Position numbers and translations under genes: made by a program. A stretch of 10,114 nt of DNA, taken from assembly GCA_016302935.1 (NCBI GenBank), contig JAEDMO010000032.1, forward strand, positions 1-10,114. The letters are read 5' to 3'. This stretch comes from Bacilli bacterium (GTDB lineage Bacteria; Bacillota_I; Bacilli_A; RF39; UBA660). Each line of letters starts with the position of its first letter. The first letter of the stretch is position 1. The notes under the pieces were generated by a model. The model made no database searches, was not told the origin of the DNA, and saw only the letters and a list, made by a program, of their open reading frames with translations. This document shows, one piece after another, positions 1 through 5,312 of this stretch.

Positions 1-1
1 T

Positions 2-337
2 TTAGAAAAAAAGAAATTAGATAAAGAAACATATTATTTATTTAAAACTGGTAACTTTTATATTTTTATAGATGAAGATGCTAAAAAGATAAATGAGGTT
101 ACACCCTTAAAATTAACCCATTTAAGTAACAATATTTTAAAATGTGGTTTTCCTAGTAATTCTTTAGAAAAATATCTATCAATTTTTAAAAATTTATCTC
201 TTAAAGTAAAAGTCGTTGAGGAAAAAAATAATATTGATTCAGTTATAAAAAAAATAAAGAGTCTTGATATAAGTAAATTAACCCCTATTAAAGCTTTAAA
301 TATTTTAAATGAAATTAAAGGAATGCTAAATGAATGA
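2..337 (+). CDS. DGR accessory protein, MutS domain I-like (MSL type), 5'-partial
   Basis: The open frame runs in from the left edge and stops at TGA 335-337, leaving 111 visible residues; probably only a short N-terminus is missing. Residues 11-74 resemble the mismatch-recognition domain I of MutS: an LFKTGNFY segment (13-20) followed by DEDAKKI (24-30), then CGFPSNSLEKYL (48-59) and a strand like KVKVVEE (68-74). The last part, LTPIKALNILNEIKGML (93-109), resembles the C-terminal helical motif near the end of MutS proteins, so the protein looks like MutS reduced to its two ends. The MutS F-x-E motif is here F19-Y-I21, so the glutamate that reads mismatches is absent. There is no ATPase domain. 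It overlaps avd by 8 bases and sits in a DGR operon; small MutS-like (MSL) accessory genes are a known DGR partner type. Its exact role in mutagenic retrohoming is unknown. Confidence 0.8.
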   Translation, partial: LEKKKLDKETYYLFKTGNFYIFIDEDAKKINEVTPLKLTHLSNNILKCGFPSNSLEKYLSIFKNLSLKVKVVEEKNNIDSVIKKIKSLDISKLTPIKALNILNEIKGMLNE

Positions 338-686
338 ATTAGATAATCTAATTATATATAAACAATATCTAGAACTTATTTATTATACTGAAACAATATC
401 TCAAAAATATCCTAAGAAAGAAAAATTTTGCCTAGTCCAATCTATAAAAAATAACACTTATAATGGGTTAAAAAAAGTTATTGAAGCACAAAGTGAATAT
501 GATAAAACTATTAGAATAAAAATATTAAAATTACTAGATGTAGATTTAAAAGTATTAAAAGTATTAGTAAGAGTATCCTATAAAAATAAATATATAAATA
601 TTAAGAATTACACCGCTTGGAGCAAAAAAATAACAAATATTGGTAATTTATTAGGAGGTTGGATTAATTCGTGTCTAAGACAATAA
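330..686 (+). CDS. avd: DGR accessory variability determinant, bAvd-like four-helix bundle protein
   Basis: This 118-residue, lysine-rich, helical protein has the pattern of the bAvd/S23-like four-helix bundle family. It carries the KYPKKEKFCLVQSIKN segment (about 27-42), a following long helix ending in VIEAQ (about 50-54), and a C-terminal IGNLLGGWINS (about 103-113). Avd proteins form a basic pentameric barrel that binds the reverse transcriptase and the template RNA and are needed for template-primed cDNA synthesis. The length is normal for the family. The ATG overlaps the stop of the MutS-like gene by 8 bases, and its last 16 bases overlap the RT start, so the three genes are probably translationally coupled. 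The usual template repeat between avd and RT is absent because the two genes overlap. Confidence 0.85.
   Translation: MNELDNLIIYKQYLELIYYTETISQKYPKKEKFCLVQSIKNNTYNGLKKVIEAQSEYDKTIRIKILKLLDVDLKVLKVLVRVSYKNKYINIKNYTAWSKKITNIGNLLGGWINSCLRQ
653..658 (+). promoter_or_regulatory. Ribosome binding site fixing the RT GTG start
   Basis: A perfect AGGAGG lies inside the 3' end of avd, 12 bases upstream of GTG 671. The RT N-terminal frame has a stop at 665-667, so GTG 671 is the only usable start upstream of the conserved RT sequence. This site explains how an RT beginning inside avd is translated. Confidence 0.7.
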
Positions 687-1707
687 AAAACACCTTTAAT
701 AAAAATTTAACTTTTTTGAATTTGCTTAATGCCTATAAAAGAAGCATTAAAAGTAAGGGCAATAAAAAAACGTTATAAAATTTAGTATTAATTTAGAAAC
801 TAATATTTGTAATCTACTAAATGAATTAAAAAGTAATAAATATAAACTCAGCAAGTACTTTTTTTTTACTATTTATGAACCTAAAGAAAGAAAAATACTT
901 GCTCTTCCATTAAAAGATAGAATAGTTCAGCAATGGTATATAGAACAGTTCATTAAGCCGTATATTATTCCAAGATTAATAAATGATACATATGCTTGTA
1001 TTAAGAATAGAGGAACTCATAATGCCGTTAAAAAAATAGAACACTATATGCGAATAATGAAAAAGAAGTATAATGAATATTATATTTTAAAATGTGATAT
1101 AAAAAAATATTTTTATAGCATTGATAAAAATATTTTATATAATATTATGAAGTGTTATATCAGTGATAAAAAACTACTTAATTTAACAAAAATCTTAATA
1201 AATGAAAGTAATGAAGAAAAAGGCATCCCCATTGGAAATTATACTAGTCAATACTATGCAAATATCTATTTAAGCAAATTAGATTATTACATTAAACAAG
1301 AACTTAAAGTTAAATATTATGTTCGTTATATGGATGATTTTTGCCTATTACTAAAAACAAAACAAGAATGCTCCTTAATTAAAAAGAAAATAGAAAAATA
1401 TTTAATGACCCATCTAAAACTAGAATTAAATAGCAAAAGTAGGTATTACAAAAATAATTTAGGTATTAATTTTTGTGGTTATAAAATATATGAAACACAC
1501 AGATTATTAAGAAATATTTGTAAAAAGAAAATAAAAAGAAAAATAATTAAATGGAATAAAGATTATTCACTTGGCAAGCTAGATTATTCCAATTTACTTA
1601 CTTGTTGGAATTCTTTCATTTCCCATACCAAACACGCGAATAGTTATAATTTTAGACTAAAGATGAAAAATCTCATCATAGCAAATAACAATTTAAAAAT
1701 AGAATAA
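671..1707 (+). CDS. Diversity-generating retroelement reverse transcriptase, interrupted by an apparent -1 frameshift
   Basis: Read from GTG 671 and shifted -1 in the A run at 764-770, the product is about 345 residues, normal for DGR reverse transcriptases. The N-terminal part (LLNAYKRSIKSKG) joins directly to KFSINLETNI, and then IYEPKERKILALPLKDR and DTYACIKNRGTHNAV, all typical of DGR RTs. The catalytic aspartate is in CDIKKYFYSID (D143). The GIPIGNYTSQ motif (185-194) has the SQ-ending form seen in DGR RTs, where group II intron RTs usually have QG. YMDD is at 220-223 (bases 1327-1338), followed by a KHANSY-type C-terminus. The enzyme copies the template-repeat RNA error-prone at adenines to rewrite a variable repeat. 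Without the shift, the first ATG in the downstream frame is at 1048, and that protein would lack the first ~126 residues including early RT motifs. The gene could be inactivated, phase-variable, rescued by slippage, or mis-sequenced; family assignment is secure, activity is not. Confidence 0.88.
764..770 (+). other. A7 homopolymer at the RT frame break
   Basis: Upstream coding is in the frame of GTG 671, which hits TAA at 776-778. The conserved downstream frame is open from 766, just after a TAA at 763-765. Only a switch inside this A7 run joins the two without a stop, and the joined peptide (SKGNKKNVIKFSINLE) fits the DGR RT pattern with no gap. One extra A, in DNA or in mRNA, would restore the frame. 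Confidence 0.8.
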
Positions 1708-1750
1708 TAGTAAATACCTTCATAAAAAACAAATTTTTTTCATATATTTA

Positions 1751-1779
1751 TTGACAACTTTAGTATTTTCTAGTAAAAT
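1751..1779 (+). promoter_or_regulatory. SigA-type promoter of the rplM-rpsI operon
   Basis: A perfect -35 TTGACA (1751-1756) is separated by exactly 17 bases from TAAAAT (1774-1779), one mismatch from the -10 consensus. It lies 44 bases after the RT stop, so the ribosomal operon has its own strong start. Transcription would begin near 1786, just before the leader hairpin. Confidence 0.85.
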
Positions 1780-1796
1780 CATAATCGGTACATTTA

Positions 1797-1839
1797 TATT
1801 ACCTTTATTTTGTGGTGGGAACACAACTTAAAAGTAATA
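1797..1839 (+). promoter_or_regulatory. Probable L13 ribosomal protein leader
   Basis: The 5' UTR of rplM folds into a two-tier hairpin. The outer stem is 1797-1802 with 1834-1839 and 1804-1806 with 1831-1833, leaving C1803 bulged. An internal loop follows, then an inner stem TTGTG (1810-1814) with CACAA (1822-1826) closing a GTGGGAA loop. It sits between the promoter and the rplM ribosome binding site (AAGGAGAT, 1857-1864). Bacillota are known to carry a small L13 leader in exactly this place, which is thought to bind excess L13 and repress the operon. The assignment rests on position and fold, because I could not compare it to the family model. Confidence 0.65.
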
Positions 1840-1869
1840 AATATTTATTAATTAATAAGGAGATAAAAA

Positions 1870-2307
1870 ATGACAACATTTATGCAAAAAAAAGAAACTG
1901 TTGAAAGAAAATGGTATGTTATTGATGCTAAAGGGCAATCTCTTGGTAGAGTAGCAGCTAAAGCAGCACATATGTTAAGAGGAAAGCATAAAGTAACATA
2001 CACTCCACATATAGATTGTGGTGATAATGTTATTATCATCAATGCTGGTGAAGTAAAATTAACAGGTAATAAATTAGAAGGAAAAATTTATTACAATCAC
2101 TCAAGATATGTTGGTGGATTAAGAGAAAGAACTGCTAAAGAAATGAGAACTAACTATCCAGTTGAAATGGTAGAAAGAGCAGTAAAAGGAATGTTACCTA
2201 AAGGAAGATTAGGTAGAGCTATGTACAAAAAACTATTTGTATATGCTAGTGACACTCATCCACATATGGCACAAAAACCACAAACAATAGAAGTAGGGAG
2301 GAAATAA
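1870..2307 (+). CDS. rplM: 50S ribosomal protein L13
   Basis: The 145-residue protein matches bacterial L13 along its full length and normal size. It has ERKWYVIDAKGQSLGR near the N-terminus, RGKHKVTYTPHIDCGD (about 37-52), an NYPVEMVERAVKGMLPKG segment ending near 111, and the YASDTHPHMAQKP stretch near the C-terminus. L13 is an early-assembly protein of the large subunit that binds 23S rRNA. The ATG at 1870 has a good AAGGAGAT site and gives an N-terminus of the usual length. It is first in the conserved rplM-rpsI pair. The gene order upstream is unusual: the retroelement lies immediately to the left. Confidence 0.98.
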   Translation: MTTFMQKKETVERKWYVIDAKGQSLGRVAAKAAHMLRGKHKVTYTPHIDCGDNVIIINAGEVKLTGNKLEGKIYYNHSRYVGGLRERTAKEMRTNYPVEMVERAVKGMLPKGRLGRAMYKKLFVYASDTHPHMAQKPQTIEVGRK

Positions 2308-2309
2308 CA

Positions 2310-2723
2310 ATGGCTAAAAGAAGTTTTTACGGAACCGGTAGAAGAAAAAGCGCCGTAGCAAGAGTTACATTAACTCCTGGTAAAGGAAAAATTACTGTTA
2401 ATGGTAGAGATGTAAATGAATATATGCCATATGATGTATTAGTAATGGATTTAAAACAACCACTCGTATTAACAAATAACGAAGAAACATTTGACATTAC
2501 AGCATCTGTATCTGGTGGTGGCTTTACTGGTCAAGCAGGAGCAATTAGATTAGGAATTACAAGAGCTTTACTAGAATATGATAAAGAAAATGAACAAAAT
2601 GAAGATTCTTATCGTAAAAAATTAAAAGCAGCAGGCTTTGTAACTAGAGATCCTAGAGCAAAAGAAAGAAAGAAATATGGTCTTAAAGCTGCTCGTCGTG
2701 CACCACAATTCTCAAAAAGATAA
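2310..2723 (+). CDS. rpsI: 30S ribosomal protein S9
   Basis: This 137-residue protein is S9. It has the FYGTGRRKSAVARV N-terminus, the GGGFTGQAGAIRLGITRAL signature (about 69-87), and the basic tail ending RRAPQFSKR; the C-terminal lysine-arginine pair of S9 reaches towards the P-site tRNA in the 30S subunit. The start lies 2 bases after the rplM stop, with GGGAGG (2296-2301) inside the end of rplM, so the two are co-transcribed and probably coupled. Nothing unusual. Confidence 0.98.
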   Translation: MAKRSFYGTGRRKSAVARVTLTPGKGKITVNGRDVNEYMPYDVLVMDLKQPLVLTNNEETFDITASVSGGGFTGQAGAIRLGITRALLEYDKENEQNEDSYRKKLKAAGFVTRDPRAKERKKYGLKAARRAPQFSKR

Positions 2724-2740
2724 TTATATATCGCAGTTTT

Positions 2741-2781
2741 ACCTCGAAAAATCAACGTTTTCGGGGTTTTCTTTTTTTTTT
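2741..2781 (+). terminator. Intrinsic terminator of the rplM-rpsI operon
   Basis: A 10-pair stem (2741-2750 with 2758-2767, one U-G pair) closes a 7-base loop. It is followed by a long T-rich tract broken by a single C. It lies 17 bases after the rpsI stop. Confidence 0.9.
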
Positions 2782-2880
2782 AGAATATATCTAAATTTCG
2801 TTAAATACTGTCCTTATCCACCAAAGAGAAAATCGACAAAAATAATGTGCATATTATGTATAGTAATTGAAATAAATAAA

Positions 2881-2889
2881 TGTTATAAT
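2881..2889 (+). promoter_or_regulatory. Extended -10 promoter of the DUF3644 gene
   Basis: TGTTATAAT gives an extended TG element and a perfect TATAAT (2884-2889), 34 bases before the start codon. The region 17 bases upstream (TAGTAA, 2861-2866) is a poor -35, so the promoter probably depends on the extended -10. A GGGGGA ribosome site follows at 2913-2918. Confidence 0.6.
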
Positions 2890-2922
2890 TTAAGCATAAT
2901 ATTATTTATTTAGGGGGATTTT

Positions 2923-3885
2923 ATGGATAAGAAATTGATAAATAATCTTTTAGAAAAAAGTCAGGAAGCTTTTCTTATGGCTATCGAAATATATAATAAG
3001 CCCACAATAAGCTATAGATTGGAAGGTTTTGCTTTCTTTATATGTAACGCATGGGAGTTACTCTTAAAAGCAAAAATGATACAAAATGGCGAATCAATAT
3101 ATTTTTCAGATAAACCGAATAGAACTATATCTTTGAATAATTGTGTGGCACATATTTTTACAAACGATAAAGACCCTATAAGAAAAAATTTAGATATAAT
3201 AATTGGCTTGAGAAATACTTCTACCCATTTTATAATAAAAGAGATGGATACAATTTATCTACCTTTTATGCAAGCTAATGTTTTAAATTATTCACAGAAG
3301 ATGTTTGATTTTTTTGAAGTAGATATTACCGAGAAAATAAATAGTTCTTTTATGACATTAGTTATAAATAATACAGATGTATCTAGTGAAGAAATATTAA
3401 GTAGATATGGAGAACAAATTTTTAATAGATATAATAAATTAAAAAATGAAACAAAAAGTATAATCGAAGATAGTTCTAATGAAAAATTAGCAATTCAAGT
3501 AGATTTGAATATAAAAGTAGTAAAGGATAAAAAAGATGCCCAAGTTACATTTAGGATAGCAAAAGATGGCGAAGATCCAGTAAGAATTATTAAAGAGTTA
3601 AAAGATACGAATCTTACACATTGTTATACACAAAAGCGTATACGTGAAATAGTTATAGATAATTTGAAAAGAAAAGGAATAGACTTTAAACTCAATCAAT
3701 ATGAGTTAAAATTAATATGTGATAAATTTGATTTAAAATCTAATGAAAGATATTTTTATAAACATATACTTACTAATAGGTGGGGATGTACACAGCGATT
3801 AGTAGATTTTCTTACTGATTTAATAATTAAGGATAAAAATGTTGTTGAAAAATTAAAAGAAGAACTAAAACAAAAAAAGTTATAA
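2923..3885 (+). CDS. DUF3644 domain protein, HEPN-like, possible defence factor
   Basis: The 320-residue soluble protein has an N-terminal half (about 10-150) that matches the DUF3644 pattern: SQEAFLMAIEIYNKPTISYRLEGFAFF, NAWELLLKAKMI (42-53), DKPNRTISL (63-71) and an RKNLDIIIGLRNTSTHF segment (87-103). The last contains R97-x4-H102, the RX4-6H signature of HEPN ribonucleases; a HEPN fold and RNase activity are inferences. The second half (about 155-320) is not recognised. It is helical and charged, with an ILTNRWGCTQRLVDFLTDLI stretch near the end that could be a winged-helix or partner-binding region. DUF3644 genes are scattered among bacteria and sometimes found near restriction or abortive-infection genes. 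Here it is a single-gene unit with its own promoter between housekeeping genes. Its stop abuts the end of a minus-strand small RNA. Confidence 0.85.
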   Translation: MDKKLINNLLEKSQEAFLMAIEIYNKPTISYRLEGFAFFICNAWELLLKAKMIQNGESIYFSDKPNRTISLNNCVAHIFTNDKDPIRKNLDIIIGLRNTSTHFIIKEMDTIYLPFMQANVLNYSQKMFDFFEVDITEKINSSFMTLVINNTDVSSEEILSRYGEQIFNRYNKLKNETKSIIEDSSNEKLAIQVDLNIKVVKDKKDAQVTFRIAKDGEDPVRIIKELKDTNLTHCYTQKRIREIVIDNLKRKGIDFKLNQYELKLICDKFDLKSNERYFYKHILTNRWGCTQRLVDFLTDLIIKDKNVVEKLKEELKQKKL

Positions 3886-3909
3886 AAAAAACTTGCCCCA
3901 GGAGCAAAG
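3884..3909 (-). terminator. Intrinsic terminator of the small RNA
   Basis: On the minus strand, CUUUGCUCC (3909-3901) folds against GGGGCAAG (3899-3892) with one bulged U and a short loop. Eight U residues follow directly (3891-3884). The U run reaches the stop codon of the convergent DUF3644 gene. On the plus strand there is no U run, so it does not end DUF3644 transcripts. Confidence 0.7.
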
Positions 3910-3983
3910 GAATTCTAAATATACAAGTGTATATCTACTCTCATTCGAGAACCCAGCTTTTATCCTTCACAGGCAAGTGCTAC
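3884..3983 (-). ncRNA. Unidentified structured small RNA, about 100 nt
   Basis: The RNA would start near 3983 from a consensus promoter and end in a run of eight U (3891-3884). Its ends can pair: ACUUGCC (3978-3972) with GGCAAGU (3897-3891). Inside this, AAGGA (3967-3963) pairs with UCCUU (3911-3907). Two hairpins fill the middle: UCUC-GAAU-GAGA (3950-3939), and AUAUAC-ACUU-GUAUAU (3935-3920). The 3' GGCAAG can instead join a local terminator hairpin, so the 5' end competes with terminator formation. No minus-strand gene follows, which argues against a riboswitch and for a free RNA. It does not match what I know of SRP RNA, tmRNA, RNase P, 6S RNA or tRNA. Confidence 0.7.
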
Positions 3984-3989
3984 AACAAT

Positions 3990-4018
3990 AATATATCAAA
4001 AATAATACTTATTGTCAA
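3990..4018 (-). promoter_or_regulatory. SigA promoter of the small RNA
   Basis: On the minus strand, a perfect TTGACA (4018-4013) is followed by a 17-base spacer and TATATT (3995-3990). This is near-optimal and stronger than most protein-gene promoters here, and it points directly at the structured RNA seven bases downstream. Confidence 0.8.
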
Positions 4019-4043
4019 TTTTATAATATGAATACTTTGAAAT

Positions 4044-4074
4044 AATATTTATAATTATCGAATTATAAAGTATT
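4044..4074. repeat. AT-rich imperfect palindrome
   Basis: AATATTTATAATT (4044-4056) is the inverse complement of AATTATAAA plus TATT (4061-4069 and 4071-4074), with a 4-base ATCG centre and a single bulged G at 4070. It has no U tract, so it is not a typical terminator. It might be an operator, an mRNA-end hairpin or chance in an AT-rich spacer. Confidence 0.4.
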
Positions 4075-4167
4075 TTGTGGCATCATATAGATATACAACA
4101 AAATTTGCTTTTATATTTTAATATAAGGAATATAAAAAACCCAAAAATATAATTATACAATACATTT

Positions 4168-4204
4168 AAAACTCATAAATTTAATAGTTTATGAGTTTTT
4201 CTTT
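4168..4204 (+). terminator. Terminator hairpin between DUF3644 and gerB
   Basis: AAAACTCATAAA (4168-4179) pairs perfectly with TTTATGAGTTTT (4188-4199) around an 8-base loop. On the plus strand it runs on into T-rich sequence (TTCTTT) and would end read-through from DUF3644. On the minus strand it lies 30 bases after the gerB stop, but its U tract is only the four bases in the stem, so termination there is probably weaker. Confidence 0.65.
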
Positions 4205-4229
4205 CGTATAAGATACCTACAAAATAAAA

Positions 4230-5312
4230 CTAAGTTCTTCTTCTTTTTATAAATATCATTATCCCGCATAACAACATAATTATAAAAATAGTTAAACTAA
4301 CATAGGGAAAATAATAATAAATAAATTCATTAAAAATAGTATTATTTTTAAAAGAATAAAGGGAAGCTATTAAAAGAGCTAAGATAATTCCAGTATTTAT
4401 AAGTTTATTATGTTTTTTCTTCTTAATAGTATTAGAAATATAATATACTACAATACAAATGCTTAAACAAAGAGCAAAAATCCATTGTATTACCAACATA
4501 TTTTCTATCCTATCTAAAAAGTTAAATAGGCTAATTCTCTTCAAAACAATATATTCAGGATATTGATAAGAACTTGCTAAATATATACCGAGATTTCCAA
4601 CAACCACCACAAAGATAAAGAATATTAAAACGATGGAGATTATAATAGAAATTATAACAAATTTATTATAATGATTTTCATCAACAATATTTTTTTTAGG
4701 AATAATAAGTAGTAAAAACACAGGCATAATATTTATTGCAACAAAATAAAGTGATCCAATCAATGGTTTAGAAAGACCATCTTTCATAAAAGGTAAAAAG
4801 TTATCTAACTCAATAGTTGGAGTAAGCCCAAAAATCGCAATAACATATAGTATTAAATTAAGCACTAAAATTAAAAGTGCTACTCTAGATAAAGTTTCAA
4901 TTCCTTTATTAATTACATACAAAAGCAAAAGAGCAAAAACAATAGCAATAAAGGTAATTGGTGTCTCCGATAAAAATTGACTTGAAATAAAATTATTTAA
5001 ATTATATGTAAAAAATACCCCAATAGCAAATACCAAAATAGTCAAAATAACATTTAGTATAACACCAATACCTTTACCAAAAAGTTTATTAATTTTTTCA
5101 TTAATAGGTAATTCTATTTCATAGTTTGCAATATATAGTAACAAACAAGCAATTATAATAGCTATAGCCCCTCCAATAACAATACTTAAATATCCGTTGG
5201 TGAGAGCAGCTTTAATTAAACAATAAAATCCCGAACCCAAAAATCCGCTAAGAGATATCATTATAATTAACGAACACAACTGTAAAGCATCAATTTTATT
5301 TTCACTTGTCAT
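4230..5312 (-). CDS. Spore germination receptor B subunit, GerAB/GerBB family permease-like
   Basis: The 360-residue protein is almost entirely hydrophobic, with about ten membrane segments and a KRRRT tail, matching the GerB branch of the APC transporter superfamily. Family hallmarks include a first helix starting near residue 10, a NLNNFISSQFLSETP segment (about 105-119), the NKGIETLSRVA stretch (about 134-144), and YPEYIVLKRISLFNFLDRIENML (about 251-273). In GerA-type receptors this inner-membrane subunit of the forespore is thought to bind the germinant. It is last in the operon, ends in TAG, and its ATG overlaps the gerC stop by 11 bases with a GAGGG site 7 bases upstream. The germinant cannot be read from the sequence. 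Confidence 0.93.
   Translation of the reverse strand: MTSENKIDALQLCSLIIMISLSGFLGSGFYCLIKAALTNGYLSIVIGGAIAIIIACLLLYIANYEIELPINEKINKLFGKGIGVILNVILTILVFAIGVFFTYNLNNFISSQFLSETPITFIAIVFALLLLYVINKGIETLSRVALLILVLNLILYVIAIFGLTPTIELDNFLPFMKDGLSKPLIGSLYFVAINIMPVFLLLIIPKKNIVDENHYNKFVIISIIISIVLIFFIFVVVVGNLGIYLASSYQYPEYIVLKRISLFNFLDRIENMLVIQWIFALCLSICIVVYYISNTIKKKKHNKLINTGIILALLIASLYSFKNNTIFNEFIYYYFPYVSLTIFIIMLLCGIMIFIKRRRT

Larger units (their letters stand above)
3886..4229. other. Intergenic region between DUF3644 and gerB
   Basis: This 344-base stretch holds a minus-strand small RNA with its promoter (3884-4018), an AT-rich palindrome (4044-4074), and a terminator hairpin (4168-4204). I found no convincing open reading frame with a ribosome site on either strand. 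The remainder (about 4075-4167) is plain AT-rich sequence. Confidence 0.7.

Noticed and set aside
765..771. A-AAA-AAC as a programmed -1 slippery heptamer
   Set aside because: Its codon phasing belongs to the downstream frame, so it would shift ribosomes the wrong way for joining the two parts.
1048..1707. Taking the ATG at 1048 as the true RT start
   Set aside because: Conserved DGR RT sequence continues in frame upstream to 766 and, after the frame change, to GTG 671. A 1048 start would lack essential RT motifs and has no ribosome site.
1708..1750. Possible template repeat after the RT
   Set aside because: Only 43 bases are available before the rplM promoter, it resembles no segment elsewhere in the window, and it consists mainly of A and T runs.
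1848..2042. Minus-strand open frame across the start of rplM
   Set aside because: It lies antisense to a certain L13 gene, has no family resemblance, and is explained by codon composition.
2677..2913. Plus-strand open frame across the end of rpsI and its terminator
   Set aside because: It overlaps S9 out of frame and runs through the intrinsic terminator; no ribosome site or domain.
3884..3983. SRP RNA, 6S RNA, tRNA or riboswitch identity for the small RNA
   Set aside because: It lacks the SRP GGAAG-loop region, is too short and branched for 6S RNA, has no cloverleaf, and no gene follows on its strand for a riboswitch to control.
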